A DNA stretch of 64,000 nt from assembly GCA_024636935.1 (NCBI GenBank), contig JAGXGC010000013.1:1-64000 (forward strand), in the 5' to 3' direction. Positions 17,034-26,423 of the stretch are shown here, piece by piece. The stretch is from Sideroxydans sp. (GTDB lineage Bacteria; Pseudomonadota; Gammaproteobacteria; Burkholderiales; Gallionellaceae). The notes beneath the pieces were generated by a model, which was not told the origin of the DNA, searched no databases, and saw only the letters and a program-made list of their open reading frames with translations. A program made the position numbers and the translations under genes. Positions within the stretch are counted from its first letter, which is position 1, and each line of letters starts with the position of its first letter.

Positions 17034-17090
17034 GTCCCGTGCCGATTTGAGATCAGCTTGCGGGGCACGTTAAACATTCCAGCTAAAGCG
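17034..17090 (+). promoter_or_regulatory. SAM-II riboswitch upstream of metX
   Basis: The invariant blocks of the SAM-II (metA/SAM-alpha) aptamer are present with right order and spacing: GCCGATTTGAG, CTTGC, GGCACGTTAAAC and CAGCTAAAG. CGTGCC (17038-17043) pairs with GGCACG (17064-17069) as the first stem, and the GCTAAAG tail supplies the pseudoknot strand. It binds S-adenosylmethionine in known examples and turns down methionine genes. Here it leads straight into a terminator hairpin. AAGCGAG at its 3' end can pair with CTC-TA-GCTT of that hairpin, which would form an antiterminator when SAM is absent (inference). Confidence 0.82.
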
Positions 17091-17095
17091 AGACG

Positions 17096-17132
17096 ACCCG
17101 CTCTAGCTTCAAGCTGAGCGGGTTTTGTTTTT
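17096..17132 (+). terminator. Regulated intrinsic terminator in the metX leader
   Basis: Stem ACCCGCTC/GAGCGGGT extended by AGC/GCT around a TTCAA loop, followed by TTTTGTTTTT. It ends 11 bp before the metX start codon, so it must be the expression platform of the riboswitch rather than the end of an upstream gene. Confidence 0.8.
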
Positions 17133-17143
17133 GGGAGTTTGCA

Positions 17144-18274
17144 TTGTCTGGATTTGTTGGAATCGTCAGCGCACAGCGCGCAACCTTTGAAGAACCGCTG
17201 AATTTCAGCTGCGGCAAAGTGTTGCCGCGCTATGAGCTGATGTACGAGACCTACGGCACTTTGAATGCCGACAAGTCGAACGCCATTTTGGTCTGTCACG
17301 CGCTGTCCGGTCATCACCATGTTGCGGGCAGCTATGCCGATGATGAGAAGAACATCGGCTGGTGGGACAACATGATCGGCCCTGGCAAACCAATAGACAC
17401 CAACAAATTCTTCGTCATCGGCCTGAACAACCTCGGTGGTTGTCACGGTTCTACCGGTCCTTCCAGCATCGATCCTGTCACCGGCAAGCAATACGGTTCG
17501 AATTTCCCGATGGTGACAGTGGAAGACTGGGTGCATTCGCAAGCACGTCTGGCTGATCAACTCGGCATCCACCAATTCGCTGCCATCATCGGCGGTAGCT
17601 TGGGTGGTATGCAGGCGATGCAATGGGCGATCACTTATCCAGATCGCGTGCGCAACGTATTGGCCATCGCTACCGCGCCACACCTGACCACCGAGAACAT
17701 CGCGTTCAACGATGTCGCGCGCAATGCCATCCTCACCGATCCTGATTTCCACGGCGGCGATTTTTATCAGCACGAGGTGGTGCCGACGCGCGGACTGCGC
17801 TTGGCACGCATGCTGGGCCACATCACTTATCTTTCCGACGATGCGATGGCCGGCAAGTTCGGCCGTGGCCTGCGTTCCGGTGAATACAAATACGGTTACG
17901 ACATCGAGTTCGAAGTTGAATCGTATCTGCGCTATCAGGGCGACAAGTTCGCCGCATATTTTGACGCCAACACTTATCTGCTGATGACCAAGGCGCTGGA
18001 CTACTTCGACCCGGCGCAACACACCGAACACAATCTGGCGCGTGCCTTCGCCAATGTGCAAGCGAACTATCTGGTGGTGTCGTTCTCCAGCGACTGGCGT
18101 TTCTCGCCAGATCGTTCGCGCGAGATCGTCAAAGCGCTGCTGCATAACAAGCGCAATGTGAGCTATGCCGAGGTCACCTCGCAACATGGCCACGATTCTT
18201 TCCTGATGCAGGACGAACAATATTTCGCTGTGATGCGTAACTATCTAGAGCGCGTAGCGGAGGAAATACGATGA
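17144..18274 (+). CDS. metX: Homoserine O-acyltransferase MetX
   Basis: Acylates homoserine (acetyl or succinyl donor not decided by sequence alone) in the methionine pathway. Alpha/beta-hydrolase fold: oxyanion region [14 protein letters not shown] near residue 50, nucleophile elbow [12 protein letters not shown] with the Ser near 150, Asp in SSDWRFSP near 315, and His in SQHGHDSFL near 348. Length (376) is standard. The start is a TTG with GGGAG seven bases upstream; no ATG exists nearby because the terminator occupies the leader, and the weak start may be part of the control. It overlaps metW by four bases. Confidence 0.94.
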   Translation: MSGFVGIVSAQRATFEEPLNFSCGKVLPRYELMYETYGTLNADKSNAILVCHALSGHHHVAGSYADDEKNIGWWDNMIGPGKPIDTNKFFVIGLNNLGGCHGSTGPSSIDPVTGKQYGSNFPMVTVEDWVHSQARLADQLGIHQFAAIIGGSLGGMQAMQWAITYPDRVRNVLAIATAPHLTTENIAFNDVARNAILTDPDFHGGDFYQHEVVPTRGLRLARMLGHITYLSDDAMAGKFGRGLRSGEYKYGYDIEFEVESYLRYQGDKFAAYFDANTYLLMTKALDYFDPAQHTEHNLARAFANVQANYLVVSFSSDWRFSPDRSREIVKALLHNKRNVSYAEVTSQHGHDSFLMQDEQYFAVMRNYLERVAEEIR

Positions 18275-18873
18275 ATACATCCATCATCGAATCACGCCCC
18301 GACTTCGCCGCCATCGCGGCATGGATCCCGCAAGGTTCTTCTGTGCTCGACTTGGGCTGCGGCGACGGTAGCCTGTTGCGCTACCTGCGCGAAACACGAG
18401 ATGTGCGCGGCTATGGCGTGGAGATTTGCGATGCGAACATCGCCACCTGCATCGGCAATGGCGTGAACGTGATCCAGAACGATCTGGATAGCGGACTGGC
18501 GGATTTTGAAGACCAATCGTTCGACTTCGTCATCTTGTCCCAGACGCTGCAAGCCACACGCCATACCGAAGCACTGATGAAAGAGATCGTGCGCGTGGGC
18601 CGCGAAGGCATCATCAGCTTCCCCAACTTCGGTTATTGGAAGAACCGCCTGCAGATTTTCAACGGGAATATGCCGATATCCAAGATTTTGCCCTATCAGT
18701 GGTACGACACGCCCAATGTGCACCTGTGCACATTGAACGACTTCGAGCTGCTGTGCGATCACCTAGGTGTCCGTATCCTCGGTCGTCACGTGATGAACGA
18801 CAGCGGCGATGTGAACCTGCTGCCCAACCTGCGCGGCAGCGTGGCGGCGTATCGCTTCAAGCGCGACGTCTGA
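18271..18873 (+). CDS. metW: MetW, methionine biosynthesis partner of MetX
   Basis: A methyltransferase-fold protein that in proteobacteria forms a functional pair with MetX and is needed for full MetX activity. SAM-binding motif [15 protein letters not shown] (about 25-39), then [10 protein letters not shown] and [17 protein letters not shown]; the C-terminal part has [14 protein letters not shown] and [14 protein letters not shown], hallmarks of MetW. 200 residues, normal. The ATGA overlap with metX and the common riboswitch leader put both under SAM control. Confidence 0.94.
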   Translation: MNTSIIESRPDFAAIAAWIPQGSSVLDLGCGDGSLLRYLRETRDVRGYGVEICDANIATCIGNGVNVIQNDLDSGLADFEDQSFDFVILSQTLQATRHTEALMKEIVRVGREGIISFPNFGYWKNRLQIFNGNMPISKILPYQWYDTPNVHLCTLNDFELLCDHLGVRILGRHVMNDSGDVNLLPNLRGSVAAYRFKRDV

Positions 18874-18877
18874 ACGG

Positions 18878-20137
18878 ATGAACGTCTGGCAACAACTGTT
18901 CACAAAGCGCATGTTGATATGCGTCTTCACCGGTTTCGCTTCCGGCCTGCCGCTGTTCCTGTTGTTCAATCTGGTGCCCGCTTGGCTACGCAGCGAGCAG
19001 ATCGACCTCAAGACCATCGGCCTGTTCGCGCTGATCCAATTCCCCTACACCTGGAAGTTCCTGTGGTCGCCCTTCCTTGATCGCTACGTGTTGCCCATAT
19101 TGGGCCGCCGCCGCGGATGGATGATGTTGACCCAAGTCGGCCTTTTGGCGGTGATCGCTTCGTTGGGCGGCTTCTCACCACAGACCGAGATGACCGCAAT
19201 CGTGCTGTTCTGCACGCTGCTCGCCTTCCTCTCTGCCACGCAAGACATCGCGCTCGACGCCTATCGTCGCGAATTGCTGGGCGATGCTGAGCTGGGCCTA
19301 GGCAACGCCATCCACGTCAACGCCTACCGCGTTGCCGGTCTGGTACCCGGTTCACTCTCGCTCATCCTCGCCGACCACATGGCGTGGAGCTCGGTGTTCA
19401 TCATCACCGCCCTGTTCATGTTGCCCGGCATCGCGATGACGCTGATGGTGACCGAGCCGCACCGTGCCTCACCGCCCAAGACGCTACGCGAAGCGGTCGT
19501 GGAGCCGTTCCACGAATTCATCACACGCAAGGGCTGGAACAGCGCATTACTGGTGCTGGCCTTCCTGCTGTTCTACAAACTGGGCGACAGCATGTGCACC
19601 GCGCTGGCGACGCCGTTTTATCTGGATATGGGATTTTCCAAGACTGATATCGGCCTCATCGCCAAGAACGCCGGCCTGTGGCCTTCCATCATCGGCGGCA
19701 TGCTGGGAGGATTGTGGATGGTGAAGATTGGCATCAACCGCGCGCTGTGGCTGTTCGGCGTAGTGCAGATCCTGTCTATCTTCGGTTTCGCTTGGCTCGC
19801 CTCGCAAGGGCACTTCGATGCCATCGGCGTCGCCGAGCGTACTCAACTCGCGATAGTGATTGGGCTAGAAGCTTTGGGTGTCGGCCTAGGCACCGTCGCC
19901 TTTGTCGCCTTCATCGCCCGCACCACCCACCCTGCTTATACCGCGACCCAGTTCGCGCTGTTCACCAGCTTAATGGCGATACCGCGCACCTTCGCCAATG
20001 CGGCGACGGGGTGGTTGGTGGAGAGCGTGGGGTGGACGATGTTCTTCTTGCTGTGTGCGGTTTTGGCGGTGCCGGGGATGTTGCTGTTGTTTAAGGTTGC
20101 GCCGTGGAATGAGCGACCCTCGGCTCAGTCCTTGTAG
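18878..20137 (+). CDS. ampG: Major facilitator permease of the AmpG (muropeptide) family
   Basis: Inner-membrane transporter, probably importing anhydromuropeptides for cell-wall recycling. About 12 hydrophobic helices are visible; the N-terminus IDLKTIGLFALIQFPYTWKF-like segment and FLSATQDIALDAYRRELL (near residue 110) are AmpG signatures, as is the GRRRGWM loop near 75. Length (419) fits. It starts four bases after metW and may read through from the SAM-controlled operon, though function gives no reason for that. It converges on xthA with a 13-bp overlap of the stop regions. Confidence 0.85.
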   Translation: MNVWQQLFTKRMLICVFTGFASGLPLFLLFNLVPAWLRSEQIDLKTIGLFALIQFPYTWKFLWSPFLDRYVLPILGRRRGWMMLTQVGLLAVIASLGGFSPQTEMTAIVLFCTLLAFLSATQDIALDAYRRELLGDAELGLGNAIHVNAYRVAGLVPGSLSLILADHMAWSSVFIITALFMLPGIAMTLMVTEPHRASPPKTLREAVVEPFHEFITRKGWNSALLVLAFLLFYKLGDSMCTALATPFYLDMGFSKTDIGLIAKNAGLWPSIIGGMLGGLWMVKIGINRALWLFGVVQILSIFGFAWLASQGHFDAIGVAERTQLAIVIGLEALGVGLGTVAFVAFIARTTHPAYTATQFALFTSLMAIPRTFANAATGWLVESVGWTMFFLLCAVLAVPGMLLLFKVAPWNERPSAQSL

Positions 20138-20892
20138 TCCACCATCATCGGCGCATGGTCGCTGAAGCGTTGTTCTTTGTAGATACCTGTGCTGATCGCC
20201 TTCTCTGCGATACTGGGTGTTGTGATCTGGTAGTCGAGACGCCAGCCTACGTCCTTGGCCCAAGCTTGACCGCGATTCGACCACCAGGTGTAGGCTTCAA
20301 GTTCGGGGTGCATTTTGCGGAACACGTCGACGAAGCCGGCTTCGTTGAGTAACGCAGTGATCCAAGCGCGCTCTTCGGGAAGAAAGCCGGAGTTCTTTTT
20401 GTTGCCCTTCCAGTTCTTCAGGTCCTTCTCGGTGTGGGCGATGTTCCAGTCACCACAGACGACGACGTCGCGCCCGCTCTGCTTTAAAGCCACCATGTGC
20501 GGCATGAAAGCATCGAGGAATTTGAACTTCACGGCTTGGCGCTCTTCACCGCTGGAGCCGGAGGGCAGGTAGAGCGAGACCACACTGAGGTTGCCGTACT
20601 GCGCTTCGATGTAACGGCCTTCCATGTCGAATTCGGGAATACCCAGACCGACGATGACGTTGTCCGGCTTTTTCTTGCTGTAGATACCGACACCGCTGTA
20701 ACCCCTCTTCTCGGCATAGTGGAAATAGCCGTGATAGCCGAAGGGGGCAAGCATATCCGGGGTCATGTCGGCTTGCTGTGCCTTGAGTTCTTGCACACAC
20801 ATGATATCGGCCTCTTGTTTGCCAAACCATTCGAGCAGACCTTTGTTATAGGCGGAGCGGATGCCGTTGAGGTTCAAACTGATAATTCGCAT
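20125..20892 (-). CDS. xthA: Exodeoxyribonuclease III
   Basis: AP endonuclease and 3'-5' exonuclease/phosphatase of base excision repair. The endonuclease/exonuclease/phosphatase fold shows [10 protein letters not shown] at the start, CVQELKAQ with the metal-binding Glu (near residue 34), [12 protein letters not shown] near 70, CGDWNIAH near 150 and the C-terminal GWRLDYQ and [11 protein letters not shown] with the catalytic Asp-His. The ATG at 20892 was chosen because [13 protein letters not shown] is the standard N-terminus; the frame extends 50 codons upstream into the divergent pyrE region. 255 residues. Its last codons overlap those of ampG. Confidence 0.94.
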   Translation of the reverse strand: MRIISLNLNGIRSAYNKGLLEWFGKQEADIMCVQELKAQQADMTPDMLAPFGYHGYFHYAEKRGYSGVGIYSKKKPDNVIVGLGIPEFDMEGRYIEAQYGNLSVVSLYLPSGSSGEERQAVKFKFLDAFMPHMVALKQSGRDVVVCGDWNIAHTEKDLKNWKGNKKNSGFLPEERAWITALLNEAGFVDVFRKMHPELEAYTWWSNRGQAWAKDVGWRLDYQITTPSIAEKAISTGIYKEQRFSDHAPMMVDYKD

Positions 20893-20970
20893 AACTGTTG
20901 GTTCGTTTCTGTCATCTTGGGTGGCGAGCATTATAATGGCCGCATTGTTCAACTCGTCCCCATTCTTCCC

Positions 20971-21612
20971 ATGCACGCATATCGTCAGGATTTCATCCGT
21001 TTCGCTGTAGCGCAGAAGGTATTGCGCTTCGGTGAGTTCCAAACCAAAGCCGGTCGTCTGTCTCCCTACTTTTTCAACTCCGGTCTGTTCCAGGACGGCG
21101 CTGCCTTGCGTGAACTTTGCCAGTTCTATGCTCAGGCCATCCTCGCTTCAGGTCTGGAGTTCGATATGTTGTTCGGGCCTGCCTATAAGGGCATCCCATT
21201 AGTAGCGGGTACTTCCATTTCTCTGGCGGAGCAGGGGCGCAACGTACCTTATTGCTTCAATCGCAAGGAAGCCAAGGACCACGGTGAGGGCGGCAATACG
21301 GTAGGTGCACCATTGCTGGGTAAAGTGCTTATCATCGACGATGTGATCTCTGCTGGCACGTCGGTGCGCGAATCCATCGAACTTATCCGCGCTGCGGGTG
21401 CCACACCGTGCGGTGTGGTGATCGCGCTGGATCGCATGGAAAGAGGGCAGGGCGAATTGTCCGCGGTGCAGGAAGTACAACGAGACTATGGTCTGCCAGT
21501 CGTCTCCATCGCTGCGCTGAACGATCTGCTCGGTTATTTGCAGGGGCAGGCAGACTTGGTGCAGAATCTGCAAGCGGTTCAAACTTATCGAGATAGATAC
21601 GGGGTGAAATGA
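20971..21612 (+). CDS. pyrE: Orotate phosphoribosyltransferase
   Basis: Makes orotidine monophosphate from orotate and PRPP in pyrimidine synthesis. The PRPP-binding motif is [17 protein letters not shown] (near residue 120); the substrate loop [13 protein letters not shown] and the N-terminal [13 protein letters not shown] are typical of PyrE. 213 residues. The ATG at 20971 gives the family N-terminus ([11 protein letters not shown]); an open frame runs upstream antisense to xthA and is not used. It diverges from xthA across 78 bp, which must hold both promoters. The next gene starts within its stop codon. Confidence 0.95.
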   Translation: MHAYRQDFIRFAVAQKVLRFGEFQTKAGRLSPYFFNSGLFQDGAALRELCQFYAQAILASGLEFDMLFGPAYKGIPLVAGTSISLAEQGRNVPYCFNRKEAKDHGEGGNTVGAPLLGKVLIIDDVISAGTSVRESIELIRAAGATPCGVVIALDRMERGQGELSAVQEVQRDYGLPVVSIAALNDLLGYLQGQADLVQNLQAVQTYRDRYGVK

Positions 21613-22217
21613 TGATGAATTCCAAAGTATTGCTGAGCGTAACGGCCTTGCTGGCTGCTGTATCAATGAATGCCGAAGCCAAGCTGTACAAGTGGGTGGA
21701 CGAGAACGGTACTACGCACTATGGAACGACTATTCCACCCAGATATGCCGATCGCAACGCGCAAGCATTTGAAAAAGGCCGCGTTCAGGATCGAGAATCC
21801 TCTCGTGAAAAGAATGATTCGAAGAGCACCAAAATTCTGTCTCCTGAAGAGGAGCAGGCTGCACGACGTGACAATGCTCTGATCAACACCTACAGCTCTG
21901 AAGATGAAATCGATCTATCGCGTGACCGTAACCTGCAGCAGGTCGAAGCACGCATCAGTAGCTACACCACGCTTCTCAAATCCGCCAACGAAAACCTGGT
22001 TAGCCTGCAACAAGAGAGAGAGCGAATGGTTAAGCAGAATCGCAAGATACCCAAGTCACTGGAAGAAGATTTGGAGAATGCCCAGCAGCGCATCGATCAA
22101 TTCCAGCTTGATCTAGACACCAATAATCAAGAACTGGAATCGGTTAAAGCCAAGTATGCTGCCGACAAGGCTCGCTATCGAGCACTAAAGGGCCTTCCGC
22201 CCAAAGATGGGCAGTGA
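21609..22217 (+). CDS. Periplasmic DUF4124 coiled-coil protein
   Basis: Signal peptide ([17 protein letters not shown], residues 7-23), then a DUF4124 domain, [20 protein letters not shown], a short fold common in proteobacterial exported proteins of unknown function. From about residue 75 to 195 the sequence is Glu/Gln/Lys-rich and reads as a long coiled coil ([18 protein letters not shown] and following). The start overlaps the pyrE stop (ATGATGATG offers several starts). It abuts the convergent carbonic anhydrase gene with no spare base and no terminator visible. Confidence 0.82.
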   Translation: MMMNSKVLLSVTALLAAVSMNAEAKLYKWVDENGTTHYGTTIPPRYADRNAQAFEKGRVQDRESSREKNDSKSTKILSPEEEQAARRDNALINTYSSEDEIDLSRDRNLQQVEARISSYTTLLKSANENLVSLQQERERMVKQNRKIPKSLEEDLENAQQRIDQFQLDLDTNNQELESVKAKYAADKARYRALKGLPPKDGQ

Positions 22218-22856
22218 TTACATAGCATTGAACCGACAGTTGTCTGCTTCGTATTGCAGCAACTGTCCGTGTTCAATATCGAAATACCATCCGTGAAGCT
22301 TCAGCCGTCCATCTTCAACGCGTTCGCGTATCCAATCGAAGCTCATCAGATTATCTAGTGAACTGAGGATGGCCTGCTGTTCACAGGCGCGCTCCAGTTC
22401 ATGCTTGGATGCATCTGGCATCTCTTGCAGCACCTTGGTACGAGCCTGTTCAGCCAGCCGCATCCAGCTACTGATAAAGGATTCCTGACCATCTATAGCA
22501 GCCGAGCCGTTCATCAAAGCCTGAATGCCGCCACACTGTGCGTGACCGAGTACAACGACATGCTCCACGCACAGCGTCTTTACACCGTATTCCAGCGCAG
22601 CGCTGGTGCCGTGGCGACCTCCGATACGATTCTCATCTGGCGGTACCAGATTGGCGACGTTACGAATGACGAACAGGTCGCCCGGCGCACAATCCAACAC
22701 TAGCGCCGGATCCACGCGTGAATCACAGCAAGCGACCACCAGTATCCTTGGCGTTTGGCCTTCTTCTACCAGTTGACGATACAAAGCATCGTCGTCCGTG
22801 AAGTGCCGCTCACGGAAACGATGGAAGCCTTTGATCAGTTCGGTCGGATTTGTCAT
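22218..22856 (-). CDS. can: Beta-class carbonic anhydrase
   Basis: Zinc enzyme interconverting CO2 and bicarbonate in the cytoplasm. The zinc ligands and catalytic Asp-Arg pair are seen in ACCDSRVDP (Cys near residue 43, Asp, Arg) and GHAQCGG (His and Cys near 104-107). 212 residues, standard. Its ATG overlaps the purC stop by four bases, so it is the last gene of a minus-strand run that goes back through fbp to cbbM. In an autotroph it probably balances CO2 for RuBisCO and bicarbonate for carboxylases. Confidence 0.94.
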   Translation of the reverse strand: MTNPTELIKGFHRFRERHFTDDDALYRQLVEEGQTPRILVVACCDSRVDPALVLDCAPGDLFVIRNVANLVPPDENRIGGRHGTSAALEYGVKTLCVEHVVVLGHAQCGGIQALMNGSAAIDGQESFISSWMRLAEQARTKVLQEMPDASKHELERACEQQAILSSLDNLMSFDWIRERVEDGRLKLHGWYFDIEHGQLLQYEADNCRFNAM

Positions 22857-23737
22857 TCGCCTGTCAGGAGTCGCTGTGCTTCGCGGTATTTGTCAGATGT
22901 CTTTTGCAGAATATCCGCGGGAACCGACGGGGCAGGCGGTTGTTTGTTCCAACCCGATGTTTCCAGCCAATCACGGATGAACTGCTTGTCGAAACTGGGC
23001 GGGTTGCTGCCGACCTGATATTGGTCAGCAGGCCAGAAACGCGAAGAGTCTGGCGTTAACGCTTCGTCGATGAGATACAGCTTGCCGTCGTCATCGGTGC
23101 CGAATTCGAACTTGGTATCGGCGATGATGATGCCGCGCGTCAGCGCATATTCGGCCGCTTGGGTATACAGCGCCAGCGTTGCTTTCTTCACTTGTTCGGC
23201 CATGTCGTCACCCAACAACTTCTTGGCTTCTTCGAACGAGATGTTCTCGTCGTGGTCGCCCACGGCGGCTTTAGTAGAAGGGGTGAACAATGCCTGCGGC
23301 AACTTCTGTGCTTCCTGCAAACCAGCAGGTAATTCGATACCGCATACGGCACCGGTCTTCTTGTAATCCTTCCAACCGGAACCGACCAGATAGCCACGCA
23401 CGATAGCCTCGATCGGCAGCGGCTTCAGCTTCTTGGTGACGAATGAGCGGCCACGCACTTGGGCCTTTTCGGCGTCGGTCTTCACCACTGATTCGGGATC
23501 GATACCGGACAGGTGATTGGGAATAACGTTGCCCAACTTCTTGAACCAAAAATTCGATACCGCAGTCAGCACCTCGCCTTTGCCTGGAATTGGCGTGGGC
23601 AAGATGAAGTCGAACGCGGACAGGCGGTCGGTCTGCACGATGAGCAGATGGTTCGCATCCACTTCGTATAGATCGCGCACTTTGCCGCGATGTAAGAATT
23701 TCAGGCTGGGTAGATCGGATTCGTGCAGTGCAGTCAT
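22853..23737 (-). CDS. purC: Phosphoribosylaminoimidazole-succinocarboxamide synthase
   Basis: Joins CAIR and aspartate with ATP in purine synthesis (SAICAR synthase). Motifs: [14 protein letters not shown] with the ATP-binding strand near residue 14, [12 protein letters not shown] near 36, and [13 protein letters not shown] near 113, [21 protein letters not shown] near 210. 294 residues, the longer form seen in many bacteria and yeast-like enzymes. It lies between fbp and can on the same strand. purE, two steps earlier or next to it in the pathway, is 2 kb upstream in the same run. Confidence 0.95.
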   Translation of the reverse strand: MTALHESDLPSLKFLHRGKVRDLYEVDANHLLIVQTDRLSAFDFILPTPIPGKGEVLTAVSNFWFKKLGNVIPNHLSGIDPESVVKTDAEKAQVRGRSFVTKKLKPLPIEAIVRGYLVGSGWKDYKKTGAVCGIELPAGLQEAQKLPQALFTPSTKAAVGDHDENISFEEAKKLLGDDMAEQVKKATLALYTQAAEYALTRGIIIADTKFEFGTDDDGKLYLIDEALTPDSSRFWPADQYQVGSNPPSFDKQFIRDWLETSGWNKQPPAPSVPADILQKTSDKYREAQRLLTGE

Positions 23738-23773
23738 GATGACCTCATTGTTTTACATATTGCAGACGTGACA

Positions 23774-23797
23774 ACGCCCCCGTTGCCGGGGGCGCTT
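23774..23797. terminator. GC-rich hairpin between fbp and purC
   Basis: ACGCCCCCG / CGGGGGCG with a three-base loop. The T-run (CTTTTC) follows on the plus strand only; both flanking genes are on the minus strand, where the tail is GTTGT. It may still slow or end fbp transcripts. Confidence 0.5.
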
Positions 23798-23805
23798 TTC
23801 GCGTG

Positions 23806-24807
23806 TTACGAGCCTTTGTGGTAACCGACCACACGCTCGACTTCGTTCTTCGAGCCGAGGATGACCGGCACGCGCTGGTGCAGGCCTGTGGGTTGCAGTT
23901 CCATGATGCGCTCACGACCGGTGGAGCTCACGCCGCCAGCCTGTTCCACGATGAAAGACATCGGGTTGGCTTCATACATCAAGCGCAGCTTGCCCGGCTT
24001 GGTTGCATCTTTTGTGTCAAACGGATACATAAAGATGCCGCCGCGAGTCAGGATACGGTGCACTTCAGCCACCATGGAAGCGACCCAACGCATGTTGAAG
24101 TTCTTCTCACGGCCGCCGTCTTTGCCCTTCATGCACTCGTCGACATACTTCTGCACCGGAGCTTCCCAGTAGCGCTGGTTGGACATGTTGATGGCGAACT
24201 CGGCTGTGTCTTCCGGGATGACCATGTTTGGGTGTGTCAGGAAGAAGTCGCCAACGTCGCGATCCAGCGTGAAGCCGTTCACGCCGTGGCCGGTGGTGAT
24301 CACCATCATGGTGTTTGGGCCGTACAGTGCATAGCCACCGCAAACTTGCTTGGTGCCGGGCTGCATGAAATCAGCAGCTGTCGGGTTGGTCACGCCTTCT
24401 GGGCAACGCAGGATGGAGAAGATGGTACCAACAGAGATGTTCACGTCGATGTTGGAAGAGCCATCCAGCGGATCGAAAGTGATCAGGTACTTACCGCGCG
24501 GGTATTGCTTGGGAATCTCGTAGATGTCATCCATTTCTTCAGATGCCATGGCTGCCAAGTGGCCGCTCCACTCATTGGCTTTGATGAATACTTCGTTAGT
24601 GATGATGTCGAGTTTCTTCTGTGTCTCGCCTTGTACGTTCTCGCTACCTGCGGAACCCAACACGCCGATCAGCGCGCCTTTGTTCACGTCATGCGCGATT
24701 TGTTTACATGCGGATATGATGTCGCTGATCAGGCCGGTGAAGTCGCCGGTTGCACCCGGGATCTGGCGTTGTTCTTCGATGATGAACTGAATCAAACTCT
24801 TGCTCAT
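23806..24807 (-). CDS. fbp: Fructose-1,6-bisphosphatase class I
   Basis: Hydrolyses fructose-1,6-bisphosphate (Calvin cycle regeneration and gluconeogenesis). Motifs: the metal site [17 protein letters not shown] near residue 112-128, [10 protein letters not shown] near 45, and [20 protein letters not shown] near 270, which is the class I signature. 333 residues. The ATG at 24807 was preferred because GAGGAG lies seven bases upstream; the open frame extends 19 codons further. It is separated from terC by 89 bp that carry a likely own promoter. Confidence 0.95.
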   Translation of the reverse strand: MSKSLIQFIIEEQRQIPGATGDFTGLISDIISACKQIAHDVNKGALIGVLGSAGSENVQGETQKKLDIITNEVFIKANEWSGHLAAMASEEMDDIYEIPKQYPRGKYLITFDPLDGSSNIDVNISVGTIFSILRCPEGVTNPTAADFMQPGTKQVCGGYALYGPNTMMVITTGHGVNGFTLDRDVGDFFLTHPNMVIPEDTAEFAINMSNQRYWEAPVQKYVDECMKGKDGGREKNFNMRWVASMVAEVHRILTRGGIFMYPFDTKDATKPGKLRLMYEANPMSFIVEQAGGVSSTGRERIMELQPTGLHQRVPVILGSKNEVERVVGYHKGS

Positions 24808-24844
24808 GTTGCTCTCCTCTTTTAGAAATTTTTTCAACTGCCGG

Positions 24845-24873
24845 ATTTTACAGGTTTTCCGCACGGCTCTCCA
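24845..24873 (-). promoter_or_regulatory. Possible fbp promoter
   Basis: On the minus strand TGGAGA (24868-24873) as -35, 17-bp spacer, TAAAAT (24845-24850) as -10. It would give an mRNA leader of about 30 bases with the GAGGAG ribosome binding site. Confidence 0.4.
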
Positions 24874-24896
24874 CGGCTATTTACCGATGATCTCCG

Positions 24897-25847
24897 TCAT
24901 TGCCGCCCCCGCGAGGCAATCAGACTAGCAGCGACGCTGCTGCCAATCAACACTGCAATGACAGCAAGAGATGCCTGTACCGGTACGTGGTACCACGGTG
25001 TGATCAACATTTTGGTGCCGATGAAGACAAGCACCATCGCCAAGCCATATTTCAACAGGTGGAACCGGTCTGCCACGTCGGCCAACAAAAAATACAGCGC
25101 ACGCAAGCCCATGATTGTGAAGATATTGGAGGTGAACACAATGAATGGGTCGGTAGTGATTGCGAAGATGGCCGGAATAGAATCCACCGCAAACACCACG
25201 TCTGATACCTCGATCAGGATCAACACTAGGAACAGTGGCGTGAAGTAGCGCACTCCGCCCTTCATTACGCTGAACTTCTCACCATGTGAACCTTCTGCAA
25301 TACGCAGATGCCGACGGGCAAACCTCAGCACCGGATTCTGCTCCAAGTCGAGTACCTTCTCCGCCATCACCAGCATGCGCACTCCGGTGATCACTAGGAA
25401 CACGCCAAAAAAGTACAACACCCAAGAAAATTCGCGCACGACCCATGCCCCTGCCAGAATCATCACAGCTCGCATGACGATTGCGCCTAATACACCATAG
25501 ATCAGCACGCGGCGCTGGTATTCCGGTGGAACATGGAAGGCGCTGAAGATCAGCAGGAAGACGAACACGTTATCCACCGACAGCGATTTCTCGATCAGGT
25601 AGCCGGTGAGGAATTCCAGCGCTTTGCTGTCCGCAATTTCCGGGCCGACCGTACCGTTCAGATGCCACCACAACCCAGCGTTGAACAACAGAGCCAGACT
25701 GAACCAGACTAGCGACCAGATGGCCGCCTCCTTCACGCTAACCTTGTGCACCTTATTGCCGCCGAACACAAACAGATCCAGCACCAGCATCACCAGCACG
25801 AAGGCAATGAATACCCCCCACATCCAAGGTTCGCCGATATTGTTCAT
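24897..25847 (-). CDS. TerC/Alx-family integral membrane protein
   Basis: Inner-membrane protein of the TerC family (tellurite-resistance-associated TerC, Alx), members of which have been linked to manganese export. About nine hydrophobic helices; the conserved acidic membrane motifs are SVDNVFVFLLIF (near residue 80) and EVSDVVFAVDSIPAI (near 195), and the short FALRxLYF-type segment MGLRALYFLLAD. 316 residues from the ATG at 25847; a GTG at 25871 with AGGGA just ahead is an alternative start. It lies 32 bp after purE on the same strand. Why it belongs in a cbb-pur-fbp run is not clear. Confidence 0.86.
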   Translation of the reverse strand: MNNIGEPWMWGVFIAFVLVMLVLDLFVFGGNKVHKVSVKEAAIWSLVWFSLALLFNAGLWWHLNGTVGPEIADSKALEFLTGYLIEKSLSVDNVFVFLLIFSAFHVPPEYQRRVLIYGVLGAIVMRAVMILAGAWVVREFSWVLYFFGVFLVITGVRMLVMAEKVLDLEQNPVLRFARRHLRIAEGSHGEKFSVMKGGVRYFTPLFLVLILIEVSDVVFAVDSIPAIFAITTDPFIVFTSNIFTIMGLRALYFLLADVADRFHLLKYGLAMVLVFIGTKMLITPWYHVPVQASLAVIAVLIGSSVAASLIASRGRQ

Positions 25848-25879
25848 GATGCTGCTTTGTTCAAGGATCACTTCCCTGA

Positions 25880-26398
25880 TTATTTCGCGGTCAGTTTGGC
25901 AAGCGCTTCGTCGGCTGTCTGGTCATAACGGGCGCGTTCTTTCTTCGCCGCCTCTTCCAATGCTTGGTTGATCTCTGGAAATTTCAGCGCCAAGATGCGC
26001 GCGGCTAACATGGCTGCGTTCTTTGCACCATCCACAGCCACGGTCGCGACAGGAACCCCGGGCGGCATCTGCACTGTTGCCAGCAAAGCATCTAGGCCGG
26101 ACACGACGCCGCCGGACAACGGTAGGCCGATCACCGGCAGGCGTGTATGTCCGGCGATCACGCCAGCTAGGTGTGCCGCCATTCCGGCGCAACCGATCAA
26201 CACTTGAACACCTTCCTTGTGCGCGCGATCGATGTAAGCGACCACTTTATCTGGTGTGCGATGTGCCGATGCCACCACGATCTCACTTGCGATACCGAGG
26301 TCGGTCAATGTGTCACGCACTTTCACGACTGTGGGCAGATCGTTGGGGCTGCCTGTGAGGATGCCTACCAAAGTCTTGCCGTTAGACGCTAGTTCCAT
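25880..26398 (-). CDS. purE: N5-carboxyaminoimidazole ribonucleotide mutase
   Basis: Rearranges N5-CAIR to CAIR in purine synthesis. Substrate-binding segments: LTGSPNDLP (family: GSxSD; here Pro-Asn in place of the usual x-Ser), [11 protein letters not shown] with the catalytic His near residue 50, [11 protein letters not shown] near 78 and [16 protein letters not shown] near 125. 172 residues. The ATG follows AAGGAG at good spacing. It comes 25 bp after cbbO. purK, which makes its substrate in the class I route, is not in the window. The Ser-to-Asn change should be checked against relatives. Confidence 0.92.
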   Translation of the reverse strand: MELASNGKTLVGILTGSPNDLPTVVKVRDTLTDLGIASEIVVASAHRTPDKVVAYIDRAHKEGVQVLIGCAGMAAHLAGVIAGHTRLPVIGLPLSGGVVSGLDALLATVQMPPGVPVATVAVDGAKNAAMLAARILALKFPEINQALEEAAKKERARYDQTADEALAKLTAK

Positions 26399-26423
26399 GC
26401 TTGCTCTCCTTGATTTCAGTTTG

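Noticed and set aside
16982-18220. 412-codon minus-strand frame opposite metX
   Set aside because: Covers metX and its riboswitch in antisense; composition is that of a shadow, and metX is certain.
23803-24825. 340-codon open frame on the plus strand across fbp
   Set aside because: It mirrors fbp on the opposite strand; the product is His/Val/Ala-rich with no family likeness, a usual by-product of codon bias.
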